The notes under the pieces: model-generated
What the model saw: the letters and a program-made list of their open reading frames with translations, nothing else
Databases searched by the model: none
What the model was told of the DNA's origin: nothing
Program-made: the position numbers and the translations under genes
Source of the DNA: Streptomyces sp. NBC_00239
Lineage (GTDB): Bacteria; Actinomycetota; Actinomycetes; Streptomycetales; Streptomycetaceae
DNA: 64,000 nucleotides
Assembly (NCBI RefSeq): GCF_036194065.1
Contig: NZ_CP108095.1
Span: forward strand, 4,278,001 to 4,342,000
Direction: 5' to 3'
Part shown: positions 19,710-28,372 of the stretch, in pieces
How the letters are laid out: each line of letters starts with the position of its first letter
Position numbering within the stretch: the stretch's first letter is position 1

Positions 19710-20621
19710 TTACTGTCCGAGCTGCGCCAGCGCTTCGGTCGCGATCTTCTCGAACACCTGCTGGTCGGCGGCGTACTCCGAGTCGGCGATCGGCCAGTGG
19801 ATCACGATCTCGGTGATGCCGAGCTCGACGTGCCGGCCGGCGAAGTCCACGAAGGCGTCGACGGACTCCAGGGGGCGCCCGCGGTCGGGGGTGAAGCCGG
19901 TGAGGAGGAGCTTGTCCAGTTCGGCGGCGTCGCGGCCCAGCTCCGCGCAGGCCTTGCCGAGCTTCTCCAGCTGGCCCTGGATGGCTGCCACGGACTGCTC
20001 GGGGGTGCCCTCGTCGAAGAGCTTCGGGTCGCCGGTGGTGACCCAGCCCTGGCCGTACCGGGCGGCGAGCTTCAGCCCGCGCGGGCCGTTGGCCGCCACG
20101 GCGAAGGGCAGCCGGGGGCGCTGCACGCAGCCCGGCAGGTTGCGGGCTTCGTCGGCCGAGTAGAAGGTGCCCTGCTGGGTCACGGCGCCCTCGGTGAGCA
20201 GCCGGTCGAGCAGCGGGACGAACTCGGCGAAGCGGTCGGCGCGCTCCCGCGGGGTCCAGGCTTCCTGGCCGAGGGCGGTGGCGTCGAAGCCGTTGCCGCC
20301 GGCGCCGATGCCGAGGGTGATCCGGCCGCCGGAGACGTCGTCCAGCGACATCAGGTCCTTGGCGAGGGTCACGGGGTGCCGGAAGTTCGGGGAGGTGACG
20401 AGGGTGCCCAGGCGCATGCGGCTGGTGGCCGTCGCGGCGGCGGTCAGGGTGGGGATCGCGCCGAACCACGGCCCGTCGCGGAACGTGCGCCAGGACAGGT
20501 GGTCGTAGGTGTACGCGGCGTGGAATCCCAGCTCCTCGGCGCGCTGCCAGGTGGCGCGACCTCCCTCGTGCCAGCGGTCGACGGGAAGGATCACGGTGCT
20601 CAGGCGCAAGGAGTTGCTCAT
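19710..20621 (-). CDS. LLM-class (F420-dependent) oxidoreductase
   Basis: 303 residues, a luciferase-like TIM-barrel. MRLGTLVTSPNFRHPVTLAKD and SGGRITLGIGAGGNGFDATA are typical of actinobacterial F420- or FMN-dependent enzymes of this class. The substrate is not predictable. A candidate -10 (TAGGCT) lies 7 nt before the ATG and there is no Shine-Dalgarno, so it may be leaderless. It is upstream of the HAD gene on the same strand with a 71-nt gap, possibly co-transcribed. Confidence 0.88.
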   Translation of the reverse strand: MSNSLRLSTVILPVDRWHEGGRATWQRAEELGFHAAYTYDHLSWRTFRDGPWFGAIPTLTAAATATSRMRLGTLVTSPNFRHPVTLAKDLMSLDDVSGGRITLGIGAGGNGFDATALGQEAWTPRERADRFAEFVPLLDRLLTEGAVTQQGTFYSADEARNLPGCVQRPRLPFAVAANGPRGLKLAARYGQGWVTTGDPKLFDEGTPEQSVAAIQGQLEKLGKACAELGRDAAELDKLLLTGFTPDRGRPLESVDAFVDFAGRHVELGITEIVIHWPIADSEYAADQQVFEKIATEALAQLGQ

Positions 20622-20798
20622 GGGACAGAGCCTACGTCCGGGGTGCGGGGTGCCGACGGGTCGTGGGTGTTCCGCACGGGCGTGCGGGACGGGTGGATTC
20701 CTCGTGAACGGCGTTGATACGAGCGGGGGTTGGGGAGGTGACAGCGCGAGAACATCCGCCCGGGGACCTTGGGCGGGTACCGCGCACTCACTAGCGTC

Positions 20799-20812
20799 GT
20801 TTCACGTGAAAC
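20799..20812. other. parS site 3
   Basis: Perfect GTTTCACGTGAAAC in the divergent gap between the LLM oxidoreductase and the methyltransferase, 22 bp before the latter's ATG. Confidence 0.95.
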
Positions 20813-20834
20813 GGTCCACATCCAGGAGAACTCC

Positions 20835-21761
20835 ATGACCGACGCCCTCCGCGTCCACCCCGCGCGGCGCCTGCTCCAGCCCGTGGTCGACCGGATCGAC
20901 CGGCGCATCGACCGTCGGCTGCGCTCGGCCGACCGGCAGATCGAAAACCTCCGCCAGGAGCTGCGCCGCACGCAGGAGCAGCTGTCCGAGCACCACAGCC
21001 GGCCCTTCTCGTACGACCTGCTCTACGGCAAGGACGGCCGGCTGAACGACCGGATGCCCAGCCGTGAGATGTTCCGGAAGCTCTCGGACGAGATCGCCGC
21101 GGTGGCCGGTCGTCCGGGGGCCTGGACCGAGACCGCCCAGGCCTTCCGGACCCTGGTGGAGCTGGAGTCGCGAGGGGTGGGCCGGATCGCCGGCTCCACG
21201 GCCAACATCCTCGGCAAGCTGACCACGACACCGCTGCTGGGTCCGCCGAACGGGGAGATCCTGGAGATCGGCACCCTGTACGGGCTGTTCGCGGGTGGGA
21301 TGGCGCGGCAGATCCTGCGGCGCGGGCTCGCGTACCAGCTCACCATCGTCGACCCGATCGCACCGGTGCAGCTGCAGCCCGGCGTGGAGATCACCCGCGA
21401 CCCGTCGGGAACGCCCATCACGGAGGACATCGTGCGGGCGAACCTGCGGTACGCGGGTGTGGACCCCGAGCGGCTCCGGCTGCACCGCGGCTTCTCACAG
21501 GATCCTGACGTCCGGGAGGCGCTCTCCGACCGGCGCTATGGCGTGATCGTGATCGACGGTGACCACTCCAGCGAAGGGGTGGCGCGGGACCTTGAGTGGG
21601 CCGAGAAGATCGCGGCCACCGGCGCGATCGTGGTGCTCGACGACTACGGCGACGGCCGCTGGCCCGGGGTCCAGGAAGCGGCCGACGCCCACCTGGCCGG
21701 GCACACCCGGATGAAGCTGGTGGGCCGCGTCTCCACCAGCGCCTTCCTGCGCGCCGGCTGA
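20835..21761 (+). CDS. class I SAM-dependent methyltransferase
   Basis: 308 residues. A basic, helical N-terminus (RRIDRRLRSADRQIENLRQ, coiled-coil-like, ~20-60) precedes a Rossmann methyltransferase domain: SAM motif EILEIGTLYGLFAGGMA near 138, then IVDPI and GVIVIDGDHSSEGVARDLEW near 240, as in the Methyltransf_24 type. The substrate is unknown. ATG 20835 has CAGGAGAA upstream. Reading further upstream would translate through parS site 3, so the shorter start is chosen. Confidence 0.85.
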   Translation: MTDALRVHPARRLLQPVVDRIDRRIDRRLRSADRQIENLRQELRRTQEQLSEHHSRPFSYDLLYGKDGRLNDRMPSREMFRKLSDEIAAVAGRPGAWTETAQAFRTLVELESRGVGRIAGSTANILGKLTTTPLLGPPNGEILEIGTLYGLFAGGMARQILRRGLAYQLTIVDPIAPVQLQPGVEITRDPSGTPITEDIVRANLRYAGVDPERLRLHRGFSQDPDVREALSDRRYGVIVIDGDHSSEGVARDLEWAEKIAATGAIVVLDDYGDGRWPGVQEAADAHLAGHTRMKLVGRVSTSAFLRAG

Positions 21762-21776
21762 GACCCGGGGCGGGAC

Positions 21777-22316
21777 TCAGGGGAGGCGCAGGAATTCCGG
21801 CGGCACCGCGTCCGCCAGCCACACGCCGTTGGCGCTGACCCGGAAGACGTGACCGGCCCGGTGCATCGCGCCGGCGGCCACGGACAGGACGACGGGGCGG
21901 CCCCGCCGGGCCCCCACCCGGGTCGCGGTGTCGCGGTCCGGCGACAGGTGCACGTGGTGGCGCCGCATCGGCAGCAGGCCCTCGGCGCGGATCGCGTCGA
22001 GGGCGGCTGCGACGGTGCCGTGATAGAGGTACTCGGGCGGTTCGGCGGCCGGCAGGGCGAGGTCCACGGTGACGGTGTGCCCCTGGCTGGCCCGGATCCG
22101 GGACCCCTCGACGGCGAACCGCTTCTTGTCGTTGGCGGCCACGACGTGGTCGAGCTCGGACCGGCTGAAGGCGAAGCCGTGGGCCGCGGCCGCGGCGATC
22201 AGCGCGTCGATCTCCACCCAGCCCTGCGGGTCGAGCGCCAGTCCGATCCGTTCCGGCTGGTGCCGCAGGTGCTTCGAGACATATTTCGACACCTTCACGG
22301 CGCGTCGTTCGTCCAT
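21777..22316 (-). CDS. kptA: RNA 2'-phosphotransferase KptA/Tpt1
   Basis: 179 residues, normal KptA length. The N-terminal RNA-binding winged domain begins VSKYVSKHLRHQPERIGL, and the ADP-ribosyltransferase-like half contains YLYHGTVAAALDAI, RHHVHLSPDRDTA and HVFRVSANGVWLA. Tpt1/KptA removes the 2'-phosphate left by fungal-type tRNA ligation using NAD+. Bacteria with KptA generally lack that splicing pathway, so its physiological role is open. It is convergent with the methyltransferase across a 15-bp gap. Confidence 0.93.
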   Translation of the reverse strand: MDERRAVKVSKYVSKHLRHQPERIGLALDPQGWVEIDALIAAAAAHGFAFSRSELDHVVAANDKKRFAVEGSRIRASQGHTVTVDLALPAAEPPEYLYHGTVAAALDAIRAEGLLPMRRHHVHLSPDRDTATRVGARRGRPVVLSVAAGAMHRAGHVFRVSANGVWLADAVPPEFLRLP

Positions 22317-22394
22317 ACGGCCAGCGTGCCCGCCCGGGGCCGCGGTCCACCACGCCTTTTCCGCGGCGGGCAGGCTCTATCGCACTTCCAAGAT

Positions 22395-22412
22395 ACGGAA
22401 TACATTTTCCGT
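22395..22412. promoter_or_regulatory. inverted repeat ACGGAA-N6-TTCCGT upstream of the aquaporin gene
   Basis: Perfect 6-bp arms in the kptA-aquaporin gap, 49 bp before the aquaporin ATG. It is a candidate operator; the regulator is unknown. Confidence 0.4.
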
Positions 22413-22460
22413 TGACGGAGTCGACCGTCCCCACCGACCTGCCTCGAAGGGGGAATCCCC

Positions 22461-23195
22461 ATGCCCGCACCCGCCCCACTGCCGCGCCGGGCCGCCGCCG
22501 AGTTCACCGGCACCGCTGCCCTGCTCGCCATCGTGGTCGGATCCGGCATCCAGGCCGCCGCGCTCACCCACGACACCGGCGTCGCCCTGCTCGCCAACTC
22601 GGCCGCCTCCGCCATCGGCCTCGGCCTGATCATCACCCTCTTCGGGCCGCTCTCCGGCGCCCACCTCAACCCGGTGGTCACCCTCACCGCCTGGTGGACC
22701 CGCCGCTCCGGCGCCGCCGGCCTCACCGGCCGCGAAGCCCTCGCCTACACCGCTGCCCAGACCGCCGGCGCCATCAGCGGCGCCCTGCTCGCCGAGACCA
22801 TGTACGGCCGCACCCCCGGCACCCTCGCCACCCAGACCCGCGACGGCGGACACCTGATGATCGGCGAGATCGTCGCCACCGCCGGACTCGTCCTGGTCAT
22901 CGAAGGACTCGGCCGCATCGGCCGCCCCCGGCTCGTCCCCGCCGCCGTCGCCCTCTACATCGCCGCCGCGATCTGGTTCACCTCCTCCGGATCCTTCGCG
23001 AACCCGGCGGGCACCATCGGACGCGCCTTCACCGACTCCTTCACCGGAATCGCCCCCGGATCACTGCCCGGCTTCGTCCTGGCCCAGCTCGCCGGCGGCG
23101 CAGCCGGCCTGGCCCTGTCGGCCCTGCTCTACGGACACCGGACCCCGGCCGTCGACGTGGCTCCGATCAACGCCGCCTACAAGGCAGTCAGTTAA
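22461..23195 (+). CDS. MIP-family channel (aquaporin/glyceroporin)
   Basis: 244 residues with six hydrophobic helices and two re-entrant loops. The pore motifs are HLNPVVT (NPV rather than NPA) near residue 73 and FANPAGTIGR (canonical NPA) near 179. It would pass water or small neutral solutes; metalloid transport is possible for atypical members. The ATG has GAAGGGGG upstream. A MerR-family gene lies convergently downstream. Confidence 0.92.
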   Translation: MPAPAPLPRRAAAEFTGTAALLAIVVGSGIQAAALTHDTGVALLANSAASAIGLGLIITLFGPLSGAHLNPVVTLTAWWTRRSGAAGLTGREALAYTAAQTAGAISGALLAETMYGRTPGTLATQTRDGGHLMIGEIVATAGLVLVIEGLGRIGRPRLVPAAVALYIAAAIWFTSSGSFANPAGTIGRAFTDSFTGIAPGSLPGFVLAQLAGGAAGLALSALLYGHRTPAVDVAPINAAYKAVS

Positions 23196-23197
23196 AG

Positions 23198-23286
23198 TAA
23201 TCCACAGCCGGACTATCTTATCCACAGCCGTTTTGCCGGGGAATGTCGGCGATTGTGTGATCGGTGGCGGGCCCGCCTGTGGGTAA
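23198..23286. other. small group of DnaA-box-like sequences
   Basis: TTATCCACA at 23218-23226 is a perfect box. TAATCCACA at 23198-23206 and TGTGGGTAA (reverse orientation) at 23278-23286 each differ by one base. They fill the gap between the aquaporin and MerR genes. Confidence 0.55.
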
Positions 23287-23287
23287 G

Positions 23288-24238
23288 TCACCCGTCCCGT
23301 CGACGCGCCAGATCGTTCATGGTGCGGGCCTGGAGCTCACGCTCGGTCGCCGCCCGGACGAACGCCGCGACATGATCCGGGCCCACCAGCTCCTGCACCG
23401 CCCGAACCGTCTCGGCGGGCAGGGCCACCGGGGCCGGGCCCGCCGGCGCGGGCGGCCGGCCCGGCGCCCCCAGATGCTGCTGCAGGTGCCGCGTCGCGAA
23501 CAGCCGCATCGCCCGGGCCAGCTCGGCGTCCACGGTCTGCTGCGCCAGCGGCCGAAGCCGCCGCACCATCGCCGCCGCCTCGGTGGCCGCCGCATCCGTC
23601 AGCGGAACCTCCTCCGCGCAGCCGTCGACGGCGTGCACCCCCAGGTAGCGGGCGAAGACGTGCTCGGTCGTGAACTCCAGGAACCGCGAGGCGATGCTCT
23701 CCACCTGCCCCCGCAGCTCCCGCAGATGACCCGTGATCGCATGCAGCGGCACCCCCGCCGCATGCAGCTCCGCCGCAACGGCGAGCTCCTGCGGGCTGGG
23801 CACCAGGAACTCGTCCACCCGCCCCGGGATCCGCTCCAGCACCCCCAGCTCCACCGCCTCGTCCACGGCCCGATCGTCCGGCCGGCCGCCGAACCGCTCG
23901 TCCAGCTCGTCCCGGCTGATCCGGGCCGCCTCCTCGTCGGTCCACGGCCCGTGCACCTCGGCGACCAGACCGAGCACCCCGCCCAGACCCCGCCCCGCGT
24001 CCCACGCCTCCAGCAGCTCCTTGATGGACGCCAGGGTGTAGCCGCGGTCCAGCAGATCGGCGATCTGCCGGAGCCGCGCCAGATGGGTGTCCCCGTACAC
24101 GTTGGAACGCCCCCGCCGCTCGGGCCGCGGCAGCAGTCCGCGGTCCTGGTACGCCCGGATCGTCCGCACCGTCGCACCACTGTGGTGCGCCAGATCCTCG
24201 ATCCGGTACTCGGCTACCGCCTGATCGGACAATCCCAC
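23288..24238 (-). CDS. MerR-family transcriptional regulator
   Basis: 316 residues. The N-terminal winged helix-turn-helix (YRIEDLAHHSGATVRTIRAY near 11-30, then DRGLLPRPERRGRSNVYGD) matches MerR. The following ~240 residues are a long alpha-helical effector domain, not the short metal-binding type; no Cys cluster is seen, so a metal sensor is unlikely. It may sense small molecules. The target is unknown. Confidence 0.88.
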   Translation of the reverse strand: MGLSDQAVAEYRIEDLAHHSGATVRTIRAYQDRGLLPRPERRGRSNVYGDTHLARLRQIADLLDRGYTLASIKELLEAWDAGRGLGGVLGLVAEVHGPWTDEEAARISRDELDERFGGRPDDRAVDEAVELGVLERIPGRVDEFLVPSPQELAVAAELHAAGVPLHAITGHLRELRGQVESIASRFLEFTTEHVFARYLGVHAVDGCAEEVPLTDAAATEAAAMVRRLRPLAQQTVDAELARAMRLFATRHLQQHLGAPGRPPAPAGPAPVALPAETVRAVQELVGPDHVAAFVRAATERELQARTMNDLARRRDG

Positions 24239-24429
24239 TCCCTAGCCACCGGCTCTACGACAACGCGGCACGGCCCACCGTGCGCCCGCCACGGCCCGGA
24301 CGGCCGGCGAGGCGGCCGGGCACGCCACGGGCCTGCGCGGCGAACCCTCCTGCGAGGGATGGTACGACTGCCGCAAGAAGCCGGGTATGCCCGTGCCGCG
24401 CTCGGCCGTACGGGCTCACGGCCGCAGCC

Positions 24430-26238
24430 TCACAGCCGAGGTTCCATCCGGGCGAGGGCGCGCAGCGCGCGGGGCGTGAACCGCGACATCCGCAGGGCGC
24501 CGCGGGACTCCGGAGTCACCGGGACCACCGCGGTGTTCCGCACGACGGCCCGCAGGATCGCGTCGGCGACCTTCTCCGGCGGGAAGTTGCGCAGCCCGTA
24601 CAGCCGCGAGGACCGCTGCTGCTTGCGCTTCTCCTCGGCCGCGTCGCTGCCCGCGAACCGGGTGGTGGCGGTGATGTTGGTGTTCACGATCCCGGGGCAG
24701 ATCGCGGACACCCCGATCGACTTGCCGGCCAGCTCGGCGCGCAGGCAGGCGCTGAGCATCAGCACCGCCGCCTTGGAGGTGCTGTAGGCGGGCAGGGACC
24801 GGGAGGGCAGGTAGGCGGCGGCGGACGCGGTGTTCACGATGTGCCCGCCCTGGCCGCGGTCGGCCATCTGGCGGCCGAATATCCGGCAGCCGTGGATGAC
24901 CCCCCACAGATTGACGTCGAGGACCTTCTTCCAGTCCTCGGCGGTGGTGTCGAAGAAGGACCCGGACAGCCCGATCCCGGCGTTGTTGACCAGGACGTCC
25001 ACGATTCCGTACTCGGCGGCGACCTTCGCGGCGAGCTTCTCCATGGCCTGCTCGTCGCTGACGTCGGTCACCTCGCCCCAGGCCTCCTGGGCGCCCAGGA
25101 GCCGGGCCATCTCGGCCGTCCTGGCGGCACCTTCCGCGTCCCGGTCGACGGCCACCACCCGGGCGCCCGCCTCGGCGAAGGCGAAGGCCGTGGCCCGCCC
25201 GATGCCGCTCGCGGCGCCCGTCACCAGCACCAGCCGCCCGCCGAAGCGGTCGGCGTACCGGCCGCCCGCGCTGTCCGGGCGGGCCGTGACACCGCTCGGC
25301 GCGACCACACCGGCCGCCTGCCCCGCTCCGCGGTCCTCGTGCGCGTCGACGAACCCGGCGATCCACGCGGCCACCTGGTCGGGACGGCTGCGCGGGATCC
25401 AGTGCTTGGCATCCAGGGTGCGGCGGCGCAGGTGGGGCGCCCACTGCTCCAGGTCGTCGTAAAGGCGCTCGGAGAGGAAGGCGTCCCCGGTCGGGGTGAT
25501 CAGCTGGACGGGTGCGTGCGCGTACGCGTCCGGGCGCGGCCGGCGCAGCCGGGGCCGGATGTTGTCCCGGTAGAGCCAGGCGCCGTGGGCCGCGTCGGAC
25601 GGCAGCGAGGCCGTCGGATAGCCGTCGGCGGGCAGTTTCTCCACCCGCTGCATGAGCGCCGGCCACCGCTTGCCGAGCGGTCCCCGCCAGGCCAGTTCCG
25701 GGAGCACCGGCGTGTGGAGCATGTACACGTACCAGGACTTGGCGCCCTGGCCGAGGAGCTGGGCGGTGCGTCGCGGGGTGGGCCGCGACATCCGCTTCTT
25801 GATCCAGTGGCCGAAGTGGTCGAGGGACGGCCCGGACATCGAGGTGAAGGAGGCGATCCGGCCCTCGGTGCGGCGCACCGTCACGAACTCCCAGCCCTGG
25901 ACGGAGCCCCAGTCGTGGCCGACCAGGTGCACCGGCCGGTCCGGGCTGACGGCGTCGGCCACGGCGAGGAAGTCGTCGGTCAGCTTCTCCAGCGTGAACC
26001 CGCCGCGCAGCGGCTGCGGGGCGCTGGAACGGCCGTGCCCGCGGACGTCGTAGAGCACGACGTGGAAGCGGTCGGCCAGCCGCTCGGCCACACCCGACCA
26101 GACCTCCTTGCTGTCGGGGTAGCCGTGCACCAGCAGTACGGTCGGCCGGGACGCGTCGCCGAGTTCGGCGACGCACAGCTCCACGCCACCGGTCGACACC
26201 CAGCGCTCCCGCGCATCCTTCAGAGCCGCCATGCTCAC
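24430..26238 (-). CDS. alpha/beta hydrolase - short-chain dehydrogenase fusion (EphD-like)
   Basis: 602 residues. The N-terminal half is an epoxide-hydrolase-type fold: oxyanion HGYPDSKEVW near 38, nucleophile motif VGHDWGSVQG near 105 (Asp nucleophile) and a His in AKHWIPRSRPD. A ~40-residue linker leads to an SDR domain with the NAD(P)-binding TGAASGIG motif, NNAGIG, and the catalytic YSTSK (Tyr-x-x-x-Lys). The architecture equals M. tuberculosis EphD, linked to lipid/mycolate metabolism there. The GTG at 26238 overlaps the stop of the upstream M24 gene by 4 nt; ATG 26232 is an alternative. Confidence 0.92.
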   Translation of the reverse strand: MSMAALKDARERWVSTGGVELCVAELGDASRPTVLLVHGYPDSKEVWSGVAERLADRFHVVLYDVRGHGRSSAPQPLRGGFTLEKLTDDFLAVADAVSPDRPVHLVGHDWGSVQGWEFVTVRRTEGRIASFTSMSGPSLDHFGHWIKKRMSRPTPRRTAQLLGQGAKSWYVYMLHTPVLPELAWRGPLGKRWPALMQRVEKLPADGYPTASLPSDAAHGAWLYRDNIRPRLRRPRPDAYAHAPVQLITPTGDAFLSERLYDDLEQWAPHLRRRTLDAKHWIPRSRPDQVAAWIAGFVDAHEDRGAGQAAGVVAPSGVTARPDSAGGRYADRFGGRLVLVTGAASGIGRATAFAFAEAGARVVAVDRDAEGAARTAEMARLLGAQEAWGEVTDVSDEQAMEKLAAKVAAEYGIVDVLVNNAGIGLSGSFFDTTAEDWKKVLDVNLWGVIHGCRIFGRQMADRGQGGHIVNTASAAAYLPSRSLPAYSTSKAAVLMLSACLRAELAGKSIGVSAICPGIVNTNITATTRFAGSDAAEEKRKQQRSSRLYGLRNFPPEKVADAILRAVVRNTAVVPVTPESRGALRMSRFTPRALRALARMEPRL

Positions 26239-27092
26239 GCCGCCTTCCCCTCTGCCCAGCGCCGCACGTGCGGCAGGTCGTCGTCCAGCCAGAATGCGCT
26301 CTCCTCGGGATCCCGGGAATCGGTGACCACGAGGAGTTCCTCGAACTTGGCGCCGGTGCCGCGGAACCCGAGGTGGGGTTCGACCGCCCACAGGCCCGGC
26401 TGCGGCGGGTGGTCGGAGAACGTGTACGGGCTCCACAGCGGCGACCAGCCCTCGCGGTGGCCGTGCAGCGCGTCGCTCGCCAGCCCCTTCAGGGACTGCG
26501 TGCCGAATCCGAACACGGTGGGAGACCAGCGCCGCTCCGGGACCCGGCCCACCTTGTGCGCGATCACGCCGAACGGATAGGCGCGGTGCCGGTTCGCGTA
26601 CCCCTGCCGGGTCATGAGGCGTTCGACGTCCTCGTAGATCTCCCGCAGCGGCCGCCGCTCCCGCACCTCGGCGAGGATCAGCGCGCGGTGCTCCTGGAGG
26701 TCGTCCATGAGCCGGTCCTGCACGGGATTGAGCCCGAGGCTGCCGGAGTAGCCGACGTCGGCGGCGTACCCGCGGTGGATCGGGGCCATGTCGAGGATGA
26801 ACGGCATCCCCGGCTCCAGGCGCCGGCCGGTGGGGAAGAACTGCAGGGGTATCCGGAAGTTCACGAACGCCGTCCGGTCGCCGAACCAGGCGAACGGCCG
26901 GTGGAACCAGTCCCGTACGCCGCGCTCGTGCAGCCAGTCGCGCTGCATCCGGGCCGCCTCGCGCTCGGTCACACCGGGCTTGAGCTGCCCGGCGACCGCT
27001 TCGGCGCACGCGTAGGCGAGCCGCTGCACTTCCTTGAATCCCCGCAGTTCCGGGGAGATCCGGTCCCCGACTGCTGACGCCCTACCGGCCAT
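26235..27092 (-). CDS. M24-fold metallopeptidase-like protein
   Basis: 285 residues from ATG 27092 (27152 possible, with an in-frame ATG but a poor context). The pita-bread metal ligands appear present: Asp in ILDMAP, Asp in YAADVGYS, His in AHKVGR, Glu in AVEPHLG and Glu in KFEELLVV. The spacing differs from standard aminopeptidase P, so the substrate may not be a peptide. It is translationally coupled to the EphD-like gene, implying a joint pathway. Confidence 0.8.
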   Translation of the reverse strand: MAGRASAVGDRISPELRGFKEVQRLAYACAEAVAGQLKPGVTEREAARMQRDWLHERGVRDWFHRPFAWFGDRTAFVNFRIPLQFFPTGRRLEPGMPFILDMAPIHRGYAADVGYSGSLGLNPVQDRLMDDLQEHRALILAEVRERRPLREIYEDVERLMTRQGYANRHRAYPFGVIAHKVGRVPERRWSPTVFGFGTQSLKGLASDALHGHREGWSPLWSPYTFSDHPPQPGLWAVEPHLGFRGTGAKFEELLVVTDSRDPEESAFWLDDDLPHVRRWAEGKAA

Positions 27093-27325
27093 GCCACCCG
27101 CCCGTCCGTGTAGCCGTACCCGCCCGTAACTTGCCACTGATGAATGTGACAATGCCTGGAGATCACGTCAAGAGCCCTGCACAGACCTGTGGAAAACTCA
27201 TGGCGCCCGCCCTTCCCCTGTCACTCTTGCGGGCAGGCCCCTTACGGGCACGTACGCCTGAAGGCTGACAAGGTCCGGCCTCCAGGTCTGACGCTCGCCG
27301 CCGGTCGCGCCACTACCTTCGAAAC

Positions 27326-28372
27326 GTGACTGTCATCGCGACCGAAAGCCTGAGCAAGCGGTACACCAAGGTGACCGCCCTCGACCGGCTCTCCCTCGAC
27401 ATCGGGCCTGGTGTGACCGGCCTGGTGGGCGCAAACGGAGCCGGCAAGTCCACGCTGATCAAGATTCTGCTGGGACTGTCCCCCGCCACCGAGGGCCGCG
27501 CCGCCGTGCTCGGACTGGATGTCGCCACTCATGGCAGCGCCATCCGTGAGCGGGTCGGATACATGCCCGAGCACGACTGCCTGCCGCCCGACGTCTCGGC
27601 CACCGAGTTCGTCGTGCACATGGCGCGGATGTCCGGGCTGCCCCCGACCGCCGCCCGTGAGCGGACCGCGGACACCCTGCGCCACGTCGGCCTCTACGAG
27701 GAGCGGTACCGACCCATCGGCGGCTACTCGACCGGCATGAAGCAGCGGGTCAAGCTGGCCCAGGCGCTCGTCCACGACCCGCAGCTGGTGCTGCTCGACG
27801 AGCCGACCAACGGCCTCGACCCGGTCGGCCGCGACGAGATGCTCGGCCTGATCCGCCGCATCTACACCGACTTCGGGATCTCGGTGCTCGTCACCTCGCA
27901 CCTGCTCGGCGAGCTGGAGCGGACCTGCGACCACGTCGTGGTCGTCGACGGCGGCAAGCTGCTGCGCTCCAGCTCCACCAGCGACTTCACCCAGACCACC
28001 GCCACCCTGGCGGTCGAGGTGACCGACTCCGACACCCACCCGGACGGCACCCGCGCCCTGCGCGAGGCCCTCGGCGCCGCCGGCGTCACCCTGCACGCCG
28101 GTGAGGAGCAGGGCCTGCCCGGCGCCGGCCACATCCTCCTGGTCGAGGCCGCCGGCGAGGAGACGTACGACATCGTCCGCGACACCGTCGCGGGCCTCGG
28201 CCTCGGCCTGGTCCGGATGGAACAGCGCCGCCACCACATCGCGGAGGTCTTCCGCGAGGACGCGCAGGCGCTCCCCGACCAGCAGTCCGCCCAGCGCGCC
28301 GCCGCCTGGGCCGCGAACACCGCGGCCACCGCACACGCAGCTCGGAAGGGAGCCGGTTCCGATGGCGCCTGA
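27326..28372 (+). CDS. ABC transporter ATP-binding protein (pair 1)
   Basis: 348 residues. The ATPase has Walker A GANGAGKST near 36, signature YSTGMKQR near 140 and Walker B LVLLDEPTNGLDP near 157, of the ABC-2/drug-export type, with a C-terminal regulatory extension. The GTG start has no ribosome site. TACCTT lies exactly 6 nt upstream, so the mRNA is probably leaderless. It heads a four-gene operon of two ATPase/permease pairs. Confidence 0.93.
   Translation: MTVIATESLSKRYTKVTALDRLSLDIGPGVTGLVGANGAGKSTLIKILLGLSPATEGRAAVLGLDVATHGSAIRERVGYMPEHDCLPPDVSATEFVVHMARMSGLPPTAARERTADTLRHVGLYEERYRPIGGYSTGMKQRVKLAQALVHDPQLVLLDEPTNGLDPVGRDEMLGLIRRIYTDFGISVLVTSHLLGELERTCDHVVVVDGGKLLRSSSTSDFTQTTATLAVEVTDSDTHPDGTRALREALGAAGVTLHAGEEQGLPGAGHILLVEAAGEETYDIVRDTVAGLGLGLVRMEQRRHHIAEVFREDAQALPDQQSAQRAAAWAANTAATAHAARKGAGSDGA

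Noticed and set aside
18766..20469. 567-codon frame joining the HAD gene with sequence overlapping the LLM oxidoreductase
   Set aside because: The HAD domain begins at 19638; upstream codons are an out-of-frame reading of the real LLM gene.
24239..24429. Possible gene remnant between the MerR and EphD-like genes
   Set aside because: One plus-strand frame reads plausibly (GEPSCEGWYDCRKKPG) but has no start, stop or family support; left unannotated.
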